Below are positions 12,285-24,380 of a stretch of 64,000 nt of DNA, piece after piece. This DNA comes from Cytospora piceicola (Eukaryota > Ascomycota > Sordariomycetes > Diaporthales > Cytosporaceae), in NCBI GenBank assembly GCA_023375675.1, contig JALQBC010000038.1:186001-250000 (forward strand). The letters run 5' to 3'. The notes under the pieces are model-generated. The model did not search any database. It was given only the letters and a program-made list of their open reading frames with translations, and had not been told where the DNA came from. A program made the position numbers and the translations under genes. The number at the start of each line of letters is the position of its first letter. Within the stretch, counting starts at the first letter, position 1.

Positions 12285-12509
12285 AATGTCTTGACCATAA
12301 CAAAGCGGCCAAAACTCCTCGACCTGCGACAGTCCCGTCCCCGCCCTTCCCCTAGTCTTCCTTGCCTGCATGGTGCAGTGATCCTGCACTGGGGGACTTG
12401 GATTGGGTGTAAAAAAGGGTTTCCAATACGGGGGTATCGAGTGACACATTACCTCATCCTGCAAGAACACTGCAAGAAGGCCACACCGTGTGGGAATTTG
12501 CTGCACGCC

Positions 12510-15500
12510 ATGGGTACCGAGTCGAAAGACGCGCCTCCACTCCCAGCCCCCACCGAGGAGTCCTCCGAGTCGACTGTGACCCAAACAGAGCTCGCGACCT
12601 CTGACCTTTCCAAACCTGAACCTGCCGACGACAAGTCCTCCTATTCTCTCCCTGAGGACGGTTCTCCCGTCACAATCAAGACACGCGGCCACAAGCCCGA
12701 TCGCTCGCAGACCTCGCTGTTGATCGAATACTTCGAAGGTGGCAAACCCTCCACCTCCCCGACATCTTCCACCGGCGATCGCAGACCGAGCGTGCGGGTC
12801 CGACTCACTCCATCCAAGAACCGAAAGGCTGACCATATTCAAATCACAGAGACAAAGTCGTCGTCTCGCGGTCGCAAGGCTTCATTGACACGCCGCCAGG
12901 AGCGAGTGTCCCCTCAGACTCCAGCCCCACTTAAATACGACGACGCCCTATCTGTCCTGAATGGTGACAGGGAGGACGCGAAGAGTATGCATTCCTACAC
13001 ATCTGCCACCGAGGAGTCCAATGTGTCTCGCAACCCTATCGAGGTCGACATCGACCGCAGCAGTAATCATCGTCGACGCCGGCCGGCGAGTCCCTTAATT
13101 CCAGCTACCGACAGCAAGGTTTCTTATCAAGGAAGCAACACGTCCGATATCTCCGCCATCCCTACCGACAGCTTCTTGGATGGTTCGGGCGGGTCTACAA
13201 GGCTTGAGGAGAAGCGCGGCAAGAGCCCGGCACGGGCGAGAGAAGCCATCGGAGGTGCTGCGGCTGGACTGGCTGTCGCTGCCGCCGCTGACAGGTTACG
13301 CAGCAAGAGCCGGTCTGAGCTGAGTGAAAAAGAGAGGTCACTCCTATCCAAATCCAGGGAGCGGGACAGATCCGAGAGGCGTCACAAGTCCAAGCACCGC
13401 AAGAGCAGTGGTGGAAGTGACCACTATTCAGAGACCGGCAAGTCGTCGCGCAAGCGGTCGAGCAAAGGGGTCGAGGAGTCTATTCTGTCTGGTGCCGATT
13501 CTAGTGTCATCTCATCAGCCTTATCACATAGCCATCGCTCCCTGGACGCGAGCTCGATGCAGTCGGGTGCTACACGATCCTCAATCAACAACCCAAAACT
13601 CCTTGAGACTGTCGAGGATGCTATTAGGCGACTTATTCTACCTGAGCTCAGCGCCATAAAGAGGGAGCAGAGCAAACGGGAATCTCGTCGCACGTCGCTG
13701 TCTAGCGGAACAGCCTCGCGAGACGACCTTGCCAACGACCGTCGCCAGTCGGGATACTCGAACAAGTCCAGAGAGAATCTTGCAAGGGGTAAAGACCGTC
13801 GAGACAGGGAGGCGGCTCGCCACGAATTGATCGAGAGTCCTGCTCCTAGTGTGGACCATGACTCGGTGGATGAGTCTCTACATGAGATCGAGGAAGTACC
13901 GCGCAACAATGACAAGTTGAAAGCCGCCGCCGCAGGTGGTGCAGTTGGTGCCGTGGCTGCCGCTGCGAAGAATGAGAGTTCGCCGGCGATCGCAAGGGAA
14001 CAGCGCCGACGACGCAGGGCCGAAGCAAAGAGTCGTGTATCCGAGAGACATGCCGAAGACCAAGAGGACCACAGCGGACCTGCCCCACCGATGCCATTGT
14101 TGGGTGAAGTCAACCCGTCAGAGATTACACGGACTTCCATTCTGACTGCTGAGACGGATCGACCTCACTCGGCTAGTGAAGAGCTCACGCCAATACAGCA
14201 AGTGGCAAGGGGTACACCATCCGTTGACTCGTCTGCCGAGAACAGTAGTCCCACAACCCCAACGAGGAATTCTGTTAACTTGCAGGCTCTTGGTACTCAG
14301 CATGCGAACATTTCTCACGGCGACCTCAAGACTCTTTCCCAGAAGAGGACTGGAGGCTTGGAGGACGAGTACGAGGAGAGAGAGCACGGACATCGGGCGC
14401 CGATTCGACAAGAGGAGGAATACGATGATGACGAAGACGACGATGGTGCCTACAACGACTATTACAACACCCAGGACGTACCTCCGCCTCTGAAATACGT
14501 TCCGTATCAACCCGAGCGTCGCGGACTCAGCCCTATTCCCAGTGTTTCTGGCTTTACTGAGGGCGGAAGTGAGATTCACAATCGTGACTCCAGGCTCTCG
14601 CACATGACATCTGGGTCTTTCTCGTCTCCTGACAAGTCGGTCCGCTACGGTGAAGAATCACCCAGTGTTTTGAGCCGGGGGTCCTATCAGGATGATCGCA
14701 GTATGCAGAGTTCAAGAGGGGACTACAGAAACACGACCTACACTGATGACAGCGAACTTGACCGTGTCACATCTGGACAAGCTGTGCGCGCCGTCGGCGC
14801 CAATCCGGACTTTGTGAACTCCCCTCATGGAGTAGACTCACACGTCGCATCTTTGGTCGAAGGCTCTGGTCTGGACGAGTCTGTTCTCACGGGTGAATCT
14901 GGTCGCAGTGGCCGTCAATACGGGAATCGTGGCTCCCAGCATATCAGCGAGCAAGAGGCTGGACGTGGCCCAGCTGCTCAACACCAGCAGTCCTTTGACA
15001 GCCATCGCACGGCTGAAGAAGAAGCCGCATCCCCAGCGTCTGAACGACCAGACTCTACGCGCTCGCAACATTTCGAAGAGTTCGATCTTGATGACTATGG
15101 TCGCAAGGTTCCCAGGTCGAAGTACCGACATTCTCCGACCGCCTCAGAAGCTGCGATCACTGGAGCCGCCGTGGGTGCTGCCGCCGCAGCGCTCAAGGCT
15201 GCTGCCAAAGGCAAAGGCAAGCAGCCTTATGTTGAAGAGCAGTCTGAAAGCGGATCCGATAGCGAGGGCAATCATCAGAACAAGTCCTTCATGGAGCGAA
15301 CGAGGGAAGGATTTGTGCCCACGGAGACGCCCACGCACAGCGTTGAACGATTGGTTGCTGAGTTCGAGAAGCCGAGGGTTGGTCACAGTGGCTTGCCAGA
15401 TCTCGACGACCCCATGCCAGAAATAGGATTCTTCGGTCATGGTGATAACTCGAGGACGACCCTTTCACGAATGAGTGACCAGCTGAGTGCCACTAGAGAC

Positions 15501-17857
15501 ACTTGGCAAGAAATAGAGCCAGGGACGCCAACGCAGGAAAGCGTGCATGGAAGACGAGACCTTCAAGAGCAAGACAGTCATCTGTCTCTCAATGAAGCAG
15601 CCGGGGCAGCGGCGGTAGCGACAGCTGCGGCCATGGCGCATTCTCACAGTCGTCAAACAAGCCAGGACGTGGATGACGAATGGCGTCGCACATCTGAGGA
15701 CCGCAAGCGTGATACTATCGTGACCAACCCCTACGAAGGCACCAGTCCTCTTGCCAATGCGCCTGGGCTGGATATTGACCTTGGCCAAGCACCCGAATTC
15801 GACCCGGATGGCTACGTCACGGGTTATGGTGCTCGAAGTCCCTACGGGCCGAAGATCGACGAGGGCTACATCTCACAGGGTCCTAACAGGACACCCGATT
15901 TTCAAAGCAAGAGCATGGGCATGGATTACTCCCAGCAGCCACCACTCATGTCTGGTGCTATGGATCCCTACTACAACCAACAGGATCCTAAGCATATGAG
16001 TGGTCTTTCAGAAGGCTTGGACTCCCCTATGTACGATGCTGCTACGGGTACAGGTATTGACAGCATCGAGTCCAAGGACATTATTGCTTTGATGCAACAT
16101 CTCATGGTTCGTGATGCTCAGCGCAGCGCACGAGACACCGAGATCTTGGTGACCCTGGTCCGCACCGCTGCTGAGATGCGAAATTCGTTTGACGACATTA
16201 AGAAGATGCTCGCCGATACGGAAGACACAGTCATCACGGAGGTCAAGGACAACACCGAAAGGACGGTCCAGCGACACATTGGCGGTCCTCGTCCATTCCC
16301 CGGCAGTGCTGCTAGGTCCATTCAGGGCTCCCAGGGCGGCACGGACAACGAGAAGAAGACCCGAAACCTGTGGCGAAGAGCGCTCAAGGGCCTCGGTAAC
16401 AAGGGGACAAACGATCTGACAAGAATTGAGGACATGCTGATGCAGCTGCTCTCCGAGGTCGATGTTCTAAAAGAACAGACTGCGCACGGTGGCAGCGGCC
16501 AAGAGAGCGGACCTTCCATGGACAACATCCAGCCAGCCGTCCAGTATGAGCAGGACCGTGGTTATGAGCCAGAAGGCCATGCGGGTACCTCGTCTGCAAG
16601 CTATGCCAGCCAATCTGGTCATCTCTCCATTCCGCGCAACGCCTCTGGCTATGAGGCTCGAAAGGTCTCGTCGGGGCATTCGGGTCATCGGATAAGTACC
16701 GTGCCTGAGGGTGATGAGGAAGATTACCCTGAAGACTCCAACATTGTCATTCACAACCACAGCACTACAGACATGGTTGGGACTGGCCAGGAGCTTGAGC
16801 GTGGCAGCTCCGCTCCACGGGCCCCTTCGCCGCAACGCCCGATGATTCAGACGTCCTTCAGCAATGAGAACACCCCTCGGACCGACAAGGGCAAGAAGCA
16901 CAAATCCAACGGCTCATCCAGCTGGTTCCCCAAGATCTCTCGTTGGTCCGAGACGACTGCTTCGAGCGTCGGCAAGGCTTTCAGGAAATCCAAAGACGCG
17001 GAAGCAAACTCCCTCCGGGGAGGACCATCTCGCTCGGGGTCTGATCTTGCAGCTTACGATGACTATCCTGTGTCGGATCCGTACCTCGAAGACTTCCTCC
17101 ATTCTGGATTGTCTGAGACCAGCTTGCCCAAGCCTCGAGGCCAGGACCCCAGCCAAATTGATCCTGACCTGCAATTCACCTTGGCCGGTGTGAGTCGGAC
17201 TCCCAACCCGCCTTCCCCAAGCCCAGTGCAGCCTCACTTCCCTATGAACTATTCCACACCAGAGGATCCCAAATATAAGGCTCACCGCAATTCCGTCAAC
17301 CTGCAGCATCCCCAGCCGCGACCACCCCAGACCGAGCAGTACCGAAACACTCTGGAGACCTCGGCGCAGGAATACGACGCGCCCATGTCACCCAAGTCCG
17401 CGGACTTTGGCTCCGTCACAAGTCTGAGCCGCTTCACCGGACACCAGCCAACATTCAGCAACGGCTCAGCAGCTGGTGATGGACAGTACACATGGGGAGA
17501 CCGCGCCTCTCCTGCCCCATCCGGTGGTCCTCCACGACCCCCCAAGGAGCCTCTGGAGGAGAACGGACCACGGACCACGACTCCCACCAGGAGCAGGATT
17601 TCCAACCTGGCATACAAGCCTTCTGGCAGCCCCAAGCCGGAGAACCGCAACCTGCAGAATGTCCTGGCGGTGCCTGGCCGGAGACCCAGCGGGCCGCGGG
17701 CCATGGGCTCCAAGAGCCCTGCGCCTGAAGATGAGAGGAGAAGGAGGAAGAGAGGTATATATAATTCGCACACTTGAAACAAGAGAAAGAGAAACTAACA
17801 GTGGCCGACACAGATACCTTTGGCACCGTCACGTCGCCGGAGTCAGACACCTTTTAG
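12510..17857 (+). CDS. giant low-complexity protein with Ala-rich patches and a conserved C-terminal coiled module (1762 aa)
   Basis: Exon 1 is 12510-17754; a 59-nt intron (GTATAT...CTAAC...CACAG) is followed by a 44-nt exon, 17814-17857, giving a C-terminus of RDTFGTVTSPESDTF. The start is the first in-frame ATG (MGTESKDAPP). The protein is mostly Ser, Arg, Glu and Asp, with four Ala/Gly-rich patches at about residues 248-265, 469-489, 881-907 and 1027-1047 (for example AAITGAAVGAAAAALKAAAK). Such patches occur in fungal proteins often annotated 'involucrin repeat protein'. Residues ~1183-1325 look like a folded, helical, coiled-coil-prone module (KDIIALMQHLMVRDAQRSAR; RRALKGLGNKGTNDLTRIED). 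A second ordered stretch is SSSWFPKISRWSETTASSVG. Function unknown; a cortical or Woronin-body (leashin-like) scaffold is possible but unproven. No membrane segment. Confidence 0.85.
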
Positions 17858-19819
17858 AGGAAGGACTCTCCATTCGACGGTTGGTTGCGTGCTATCAACA
17901 ACGGCCTTAGTCGTTGAAGGCAGTCTTCAACCTCCACCTCTCCTACCTTCCATGAGATGCGCCGTCGGCTGAGAATCCGAGCTCTGGCTGCTGGATGGCC
18001 TCCTGCCCACCCCGACGGCTGTCGATCCAATGGTTTATAATTCAACCCTTGAAGACTTAATCACTCCATCTTTACCTCTCTTCAGGGAGGACTATCTGGA
18101 ACTACATTTCTCTCGCCCTGACCTCTACTGTGGGCCTCTTTTTATTCTTCTTTTTCAGCGTGTGTTTTATAGACCTCGGTTGGACATGGAATCTTTTCAG
18201 AAAAGCAATACAACGGGAAGAAAAGCTTGCTGCACCAGTGAGCAATCCGAAGATTGGGAACGAAAGGGAGGATGCATGCATGGTGAGGGTTGGTGGTTAT
18301 TGCGCAGCGGACCCCATTTTACGATTTTCACGACCCAAACAAACACTTTGGTTTCTCGCGATGAAATAACGAGGATAGCAGGAAGCGGAGTGTTTTTTTT
18401 TTTTATTCTTTTCCCCCTCTTTTGTTAATTCCAAGGGGGCCTTTTGACGAATGAACGAATTGAACGATGGGAATACATATGCAAAAAAGGGAAACCCGGA
18501 TTCCATGGACATCTCATCTTTTCAGACTCGGCCATTTGCTTTTTTCCCTCTTGCCCACACATACAGCAGCATGTGTTGAACATCATGTTAGATACCCTTT
18601 AGGAACTGCGTTGTAATCTTGTTATGATTTTGAAGTGGTTACTTGACTGTCTTCTTGTGATGTGTTAATGTGCGTGAGGTGAAGTGCTATTTACATGTCC
18701 ATCAGTCTTGTTCTTTTGGCCGATGGTGAGCGGCTGGGCACATACGTTCAGCTAACAATTATTCCCCGTGACATACTAGTACGAAATAGGAGTGACAGTC
18801 CTCCCCTATCTGGTAATCTACAGCCCCACGCGAGCCCGGGGGAAGCCTCCAGACTGTCACTACTTCTATTTCTTAGTGGCGAGGGACTCACAAGATATAC
18901 GGATGGGTTTGTAGGACTGTCAAGGAACAAAGGCTCGCGAAGGAGTCGGGCTCAACACCACCATGGTACCCCTTACGATCTCCCAATGGCTGGGGCCTAT
19001 GTACGTCCCGCCTCTGGGAGGAACAGGTATATCAGGAAATTTACACACGTCTTTCTCAAACCAATACAGTATCAACAATCCCGATCCGACGAGACTACGG
19101 ACGAGAATTATTCGGCATACTCACTGAGGTAACGACCGCTCTGCGGGCTACATCGTCGGCCCCCTCACAAGTTCCGTCCTGGTTCCTTCGCTACGCTTGG
19201 TGAATCGTAGCCCTCTTCTCCTAATGTCGGCACCCGGACAGATTACACTGCGGGGGCCCTGCAGAGTTGACATAGCACCCCCGCCCCCTATATCGTAAAT
19301 AATCAAGCAATGGCATCAACTGAGAGGCTCTGTTTTGAGGGGAAGGGTCATTGTACCAGAGCCAACCAGGCTCGATACTGTGATGAATACCGCATTAATC
19401 AGCCCCCGCGGAGATGTGAGCTTCCGTAGGTATGTATCCAGGTGTTGTGACTAAGCCGGTAGACATGTAAGCCTGTCTTGCATACGGATTACACCACCGC
19501 CGTGTTGCTTTCGAATCAATCCGCGCGGAATGAATCTTACCTGCTTATTTGGTATAGGTAGGGTCCAGTCGCGCCATCCATACCGTTCGTGAAACAGAAG
19601 TGAGGGGATGAACGGTGAAATCACCCACGAGTGGAAGCCGTGCCGTGCCATGTTGTATTTGTAAGTATTCATTAGTTATTTATAATACGCTCAGAGAAGC
19701 AATCACATATGTAGACCGTGCCATCTCGCGAACTTGACCCCGCCGAAAGCACGATACATACATCCGTCCCACTATTGACCGACCCTCCAGAGACAGCCAA
19801 GCAAAGTCTCCACAGCATC
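17858..19819. other. intergenic region, no gene supported
   Basis: This holds the 3' flank of the giant-protein gene and the upstream region of the SDR gene. There are short T- and A-tracts (18391-18403). Frames at 18030-18428 and 18695-19132 lack any motif or splice partner. No RNA gene was recognised. Confidence 0.6.
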
Positions 19820-20927
19820 ATGACATCCACAGCATCCCGCGTAGCCATCATCTTCGGCGCCGGCTCCAACATCGGCGCCTCGCTGGCCAAGGGCTTCCTC
19901 GACGCCGGGTACCGGGTAGCAACCGTGTCCCGGTCCCCCGGCGGCGGCGGCAGCGGCGGCGCCGCCACCCCGGACCTTTTCCACATCCAGGCGGACCTCT
20001 CGGACCCGTCGGCGGCGCCCGCGGCCCTCACGAGGGTGACGCGGTCGGCCGGGTGGCCGTTCCCGTCCGTGGTGGTCTGGAACGCGGCGTCGCTGACGCC
20101 GCCCCCGGCCGGGGACCCGAGGAACCCGTTCGCCATCCCGGGGGCGGACTTTGACAGGGACGTCGGCCTCATGGTCAAGAGCCCGTACGTCGCGGCCGGG
20201 GAGGCCGTCCGGGCGTGGAGGGGGGAGGCGGCGGCGGCGGCGGGGCCGGGGCCGGGCGGCCGGAGGGGCACGTTTATCATGACGGGGAACATGACGCCCC
20301 GGCGCATCTTCCCGCCGTCCATGACGACGCTCGGGGTTGGCAAGTCGGGAGCGAACTACTGGGTGGGGACGGCGGACGCGGCCCTCAAGGAGGAGGGGAT
20401 ACGGTGAGTCTGTTCTTCCGTTGGTGATGGTGATCTTCAACCCCTCCCCCGTCCGTCCGTCCGTCCGTCTTACATGTGAAGTCGATCCCCTTTGCGCGCT
20501 TTTTGTTCTCCACCGTATTATTCATGCCCGAAGTGGGAGACGGACGGCTCGTGTAACATCTCGTCACCACGACTGCACGTCCCTCCCCCTTCCCCCTGTC
20601 GTTGGTTCTGCTATGTGTACATCTCTCGCTCTCGCTCTCGCCTCGCCCTCGCTTCCCCCCCCCTTCTTTGGTGTCGCGAGAATCGGACGCTCAGACCAGG
20701 CTGGCAGGCTGGGAGAGGGTTGCTCGGACCAAACTTTAGCACTCGCTAACGTGAGAGGGTTTTCCAGCTTCTTTTTCGCCGACGAGCGCGCGGCCGACGG
20801 GGGGCCAGTGGGCCGGAAGCCGAGCGGTGAATCACATGCCGAAATGTACCTGGAGCTGGCTGAGGGGAAGGAAGATCTACCCTACTACGTGACGTTTCGC
20901 AATGGGAAGTATGAGAAGATTGACTGA
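19820..20927 (+). CDS. short-chain dehydrogenase/reductase-like protein, atypical active site (247 aa)
   Basis: Exons 19820-20403 and 20768-20927 flank a 364-nt intron (GTGAGT...TTCCAG), long for this window. The N-terminus is a Rossmann dinucleotide fold: VAIIFGAGSNIGASLA, then an Asp at the second strand (IQADLSDPS) and VVVWNAAS in place of the usual NNAG. The segment LGVGKSGANYWVGTADAAL aligns without gaps to YxxxKxAxxxxxxxLAxxL of SDRs, so Lys is kept but the catalytic Tyr is Leu, and no Ser sits at the expected place. The C-terminus FFFADERAADGGPVG then YLELAEGKEDLPYYVTF is a recognisable tail of a divergent SDR subgroup. A Gly-rich insert (SPGGGGSGGAA) follows the nucleotide-binding motif. 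The first exon is markedly GC-rich, unlike its flanks. Oxidoreductase activity is doubtful. Confidence 0.85.
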
Positions 20928-23900
20928 ACACTTCATGGTCTGTCACAGCAGATCCGTGTTTGTGAATAATGGGGAGGGGGGAGGCAAGGGGTTTGATGTT
21001 CGAGAAGGAAAGATGGGGATCTGAGTTGATAACCTTGATCGAAGTCTTGTCGTTTGTTTTTGTGTGTGATTCAGACGAGTTCTGTTGTGACTCACTGAAA
21101 CATGCAAACAAGAGGCTTGAACATGAGGATTGAATTCGTCATATTTGCGAAATAAGCAGTGAATATCAACTCATCGGCTTCGCCATCCGGTCCGCCCATT
21201 GCGTATTCAGGTGACTTTGCTTGTGGTATCTCGCACGCCAGACCGTCTCGAGGGAACACAAACCAGCTAGTTTCAGTTGCCTGTACATATGATTGACACT
21301 AGCTGCAGGTGTGTTGTCTCGGTTATGGCCAATGCAGTGGCTTTAGTCGGCCCTGGATTAATATCACCAAAAATCTGGGTAACAAGCGCCATTTGGTGAG
21401 ACATAGTACCAGATGGGCTTGCTGAAAGGGAGAGAGAGAAAAGGAGAAGACAGAGAGACAGGAAAACTCTTCTTCTCCGCGGGAAAGCTGCCAGTCAAAC
21501 TCTGCAGCAAACGAGTTCTCCGGCGTCCATTCGTCTGCGGAGCTTTGCCGCTGTTGTGAAGCCATCGTCGACCAGCCCACAATAAGCGGCTCTAGCACAC
21601 AACGTTGCCTTGGAATTAAAGGAGTCAAACAAGAAAAGAGTGGGGTGCGTGACCAGAATCTTTTTTTGAATTTTTTCCCTATTTTTTCTTTTTTTGATTT
21701 TTCTGGCTTGTCAGCAGCGTTGCGCATTCAACAAGTTCTCTCCCAAGTCCCTACTGTGTAGTATGACTAGGCTGGTCCTGCTGGGGCCTGAATTCAGGGG
21801 CAAACCCGGTCTGGCTGGTCGTGTGTGCTCGAGTCAATCTTGGTGACCTTCCCCAGATTTTCCTGTCTTTCGGTGGAGAATCCCATCAGCCCTGCGGACT
21901 GTGCGGCAGGTCTAAAGAGGTCCCCACCCACAAAAAAGGAAGAGAAACACCGCGAACAACCGAGTGCTGTGAATTGAATCAGGAGCGTTTCTAAAAGAAA
22001 CTTGCCGGGCGTTGCGGTGATCTCTCCAGCCCTCCTCTGCCTCTTGGGCCTGGAGCATCCAGCCACCCAGCCCAGCCAGCCCGGTCAGGTTTGCGTCATC
22101 AGGGGCGCCGAGGCAAAATACAGTCATTACTGTGTATTGGTAACCCAACAAGAGAGCCACGAGAACAGCTGACAGATCATGACAGTATGTGAAAGTGCCG
22201 CATGACCGATCACAAGACAAGGGGCTCGCCTAGAAACTTCCCCCCCTCCCCTGTGCCACAATAGAAGAGGGGGGCGACGAGGGCCTGGAGGTCCAGGAGG
22301 GCGAGGCCGTTGATGTGGATTCTGGATGACGGGAGTGCTATCCGTCTCCTTGCGGTGGTGAGAGCTGCGGGAATCGAACCGCTCGGGAATATGCGAGGGG
22401 ACTAGTGAGTTGAGTGAGTGCCATTGAGTGGAAGGAAGAGGGCGGGAAGGTCCTTCGAAGTGGATAGAGGGCGGGCCCAACACTTCGCAAGAGCCTAATG
22501 AATGCTTACACGTACAGTACGACAAGCCCACTTCATCTGGAAGTAACCACAGTAGCAGCATTGCCAGGTGAGCCTGGCCAGCCCTGTGGAGAGAGCCTGG
22601 GAGCGTCCCGTCCTGCCGTTCCCGTGCTGGTTGGCTTTGGGGGTTGAGGCTGTCAGGAATAGATGGGACTAGCTCGACCAGAGCTGATGGGTCATGTCCA
22701 GCACCGTACTGTGACTTAGTAGTAAGCTCCTGGTCAAGCCATCACTACTCGCGAGGGCTTTCCTAATTAGGCCACGAGAGCTTCAGTTTCTTGACCGGTG
22801 CCGTGGAGTCCGAGTTGACTCCGTCCGCACGCACAGCGCACAACCCTTATTATACCTTTCACTTGTTTAAAAATTACACACAGTACCGAGCAGCAACCAG
22901 TCTGCTGAGTTTGGCACGTAGTACAACAGGCGTGTAATCTCGATCGTGTATTATTTGCCGAGATGCCAAGCAGTCCAAGCTGGCAAGCAATAGTCGATCG
23001 TCACAAGTGAGCAAAAAAGTGATCTCTCTCATGCATGAATGCATGCTGGCATGCAGGCCAGGGTGTGATTTCGGATCTCGCGAAGCCCTGCTGCCCTGGA
23101 GCCTCGTGGGTGTCATCGTCGTCGGCACGCCCAAGCTGGGGAAACCGACTCCAGCCAAACATCAATCATCATCAAACCATCAATGGAGTTTCAACTTGGC
23201 ATCTTGGCGAGCTCCGGGTTTCAGTGACCCTGATTGCCGTCAGCAAGCGAAACAAGAACAATAAAAACAAAAATAAAAAAAGGAACAAGAATGAAAATAG
23301 GAGGATGTGGGAAAAATAGGTTTCCATGTGTGTCTTTGAGGTAGTGTACAAGTGCTTTCTGCGGGATGGCAGTGTAGAGCCAGGGGCAAGATACACATCA
23401 GTACAAATCAGCTACATAAACAGTACATGGAGGCCTGGATGCGCATGACTAACATCCGTCGCGGGAAGACAAACGATGGGGTAATATTTACCCCATGGAA
23501 AGCAGGGCCGTTGAGGTGTCCGGGTCTGGTGACGACCAACCTGGGGCGCTATTTCGTAACGGAATGGTCATTCCTGATCACGTATGCCAACAACAAACAG
23601 ACTCTTTCACTCTTTCACCTACACGTATGTGCGCACTGCCCAGTTCCCGCTTACCCACCGCCTGCAAGTCCCCCCCCCCTAGTGCCCTGGAAACCTGTCG
23701 CCCTTACCGTGTAACAGCCCCCTAGCTGACCTAGCACACCCCTAAGCGCCAGCTGTTCACAGTGACGGGATTTCTTCCAGTGGGGGCTCTTCTCCCGCTG
23801 TTGCACTTGACATAGGTACCTGGGTGGTGTAATACAGTGACGAGGAACTTCTTGCCTTCTTGGCCCCACAATAGCGGTACGCTCATCCACGCTCATCCTA

Positions 23901-24380
23901 GAACCTTCGCACGTTATCCCTGGATCGTGACTCTTTGGGGCCGTGACACCATTTCAGAGATTTTACTGCGGCTTGTCATAGTCACAACTTTAAATACGGT
24001 TGCCGGATTTCTAGAAGGGATTCCATCATTGCTGTAAAAATCTGTTTTCATACAACGGGACCACTCTGACTCCCTCCCTGCCTCCTCCTACCCTTTATAT
24101 ATCAAGGCCTCCTTCCCGCAATACGCTACCAGTCCTCCTTCCCGCTACTTGCTTGACATCAGCTTCTAATAATACATCCTCTCTCTCTCTCTGTCTCTCT
24201 ATCTCCATCCTCCTCTCTACTACATCACCATAATACACTACCACACCGTACAAAAGTCAACGGCAGAGCAATCATCGTCATAAGACAGGAATAAACCCCA
24301 CAAACTCTCAACTATCAGTCACAAATCAACCACAACAACACAACACACAAATCAAACAACCCCCCCACACATCAGTCATC
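20928..24380. other. long intergenic region and leader of the DUF3602 gene
   Basis: About 3.4 kb without a supported gene. Notable pieces are a GCGGGAATCGAACCGC hairpin near 22367-22382 (see rejected items), a purine-rich AACAAGAACAATAAAAACAA tract at about 23250-23290, and, from about 24060, a strongly pyrimidine-rich then CA-rich stretch with a CT run (24180-24200), which is likely promoter and 5' leader of the gene at 24381. Such a long upstream region is common for nutrient-regulated fungal genes, but that is inference. Confidence 0.6.

Larger units (their letters stand above)
9188..12509. other. intergenic region and long leader of the giant-protein gene
   Basis: A 3.3-kb stretch without a supported gene. 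It contains a TCAAAATCAAAACC-type purine tract near 9378-9420, a 10-bp direct repeat at 10186-10215, TACCTAGGTA palindromes at 11274-11283, 11290-11299 and 11527-11536, a pyrimidine-rich block from about 11580, and the hexanucleotide repeat at about 12222-12284. The last ~800 bases are probably 5' leader. Confidence 0.6.

Noticed and set aside
12189..12509. In-frame 107-codon N-terminal extension of the giant protein through the Pro-Glu hexanucleotide repeat
   Set aside because: The frame is open but contains no ATG before 12510; it begins with a TTG. A leader repeat is simpler.
22360..22420. tRNA-like T-arm (minus strand GCGGTTCGATTCCCGC)
   Set aside because: The five-base T-stem does not pair properly and no matching acceptor, D-arm or anticodon arm is found upstream.
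19450..24380. Possible secondary-metabolism cluster around the SDR gene
   Set aside because: No PKS, NRPS, terpene synthase, P450, transporter or Zn2Cys6 regulator is nearby; the SDR stands alone.
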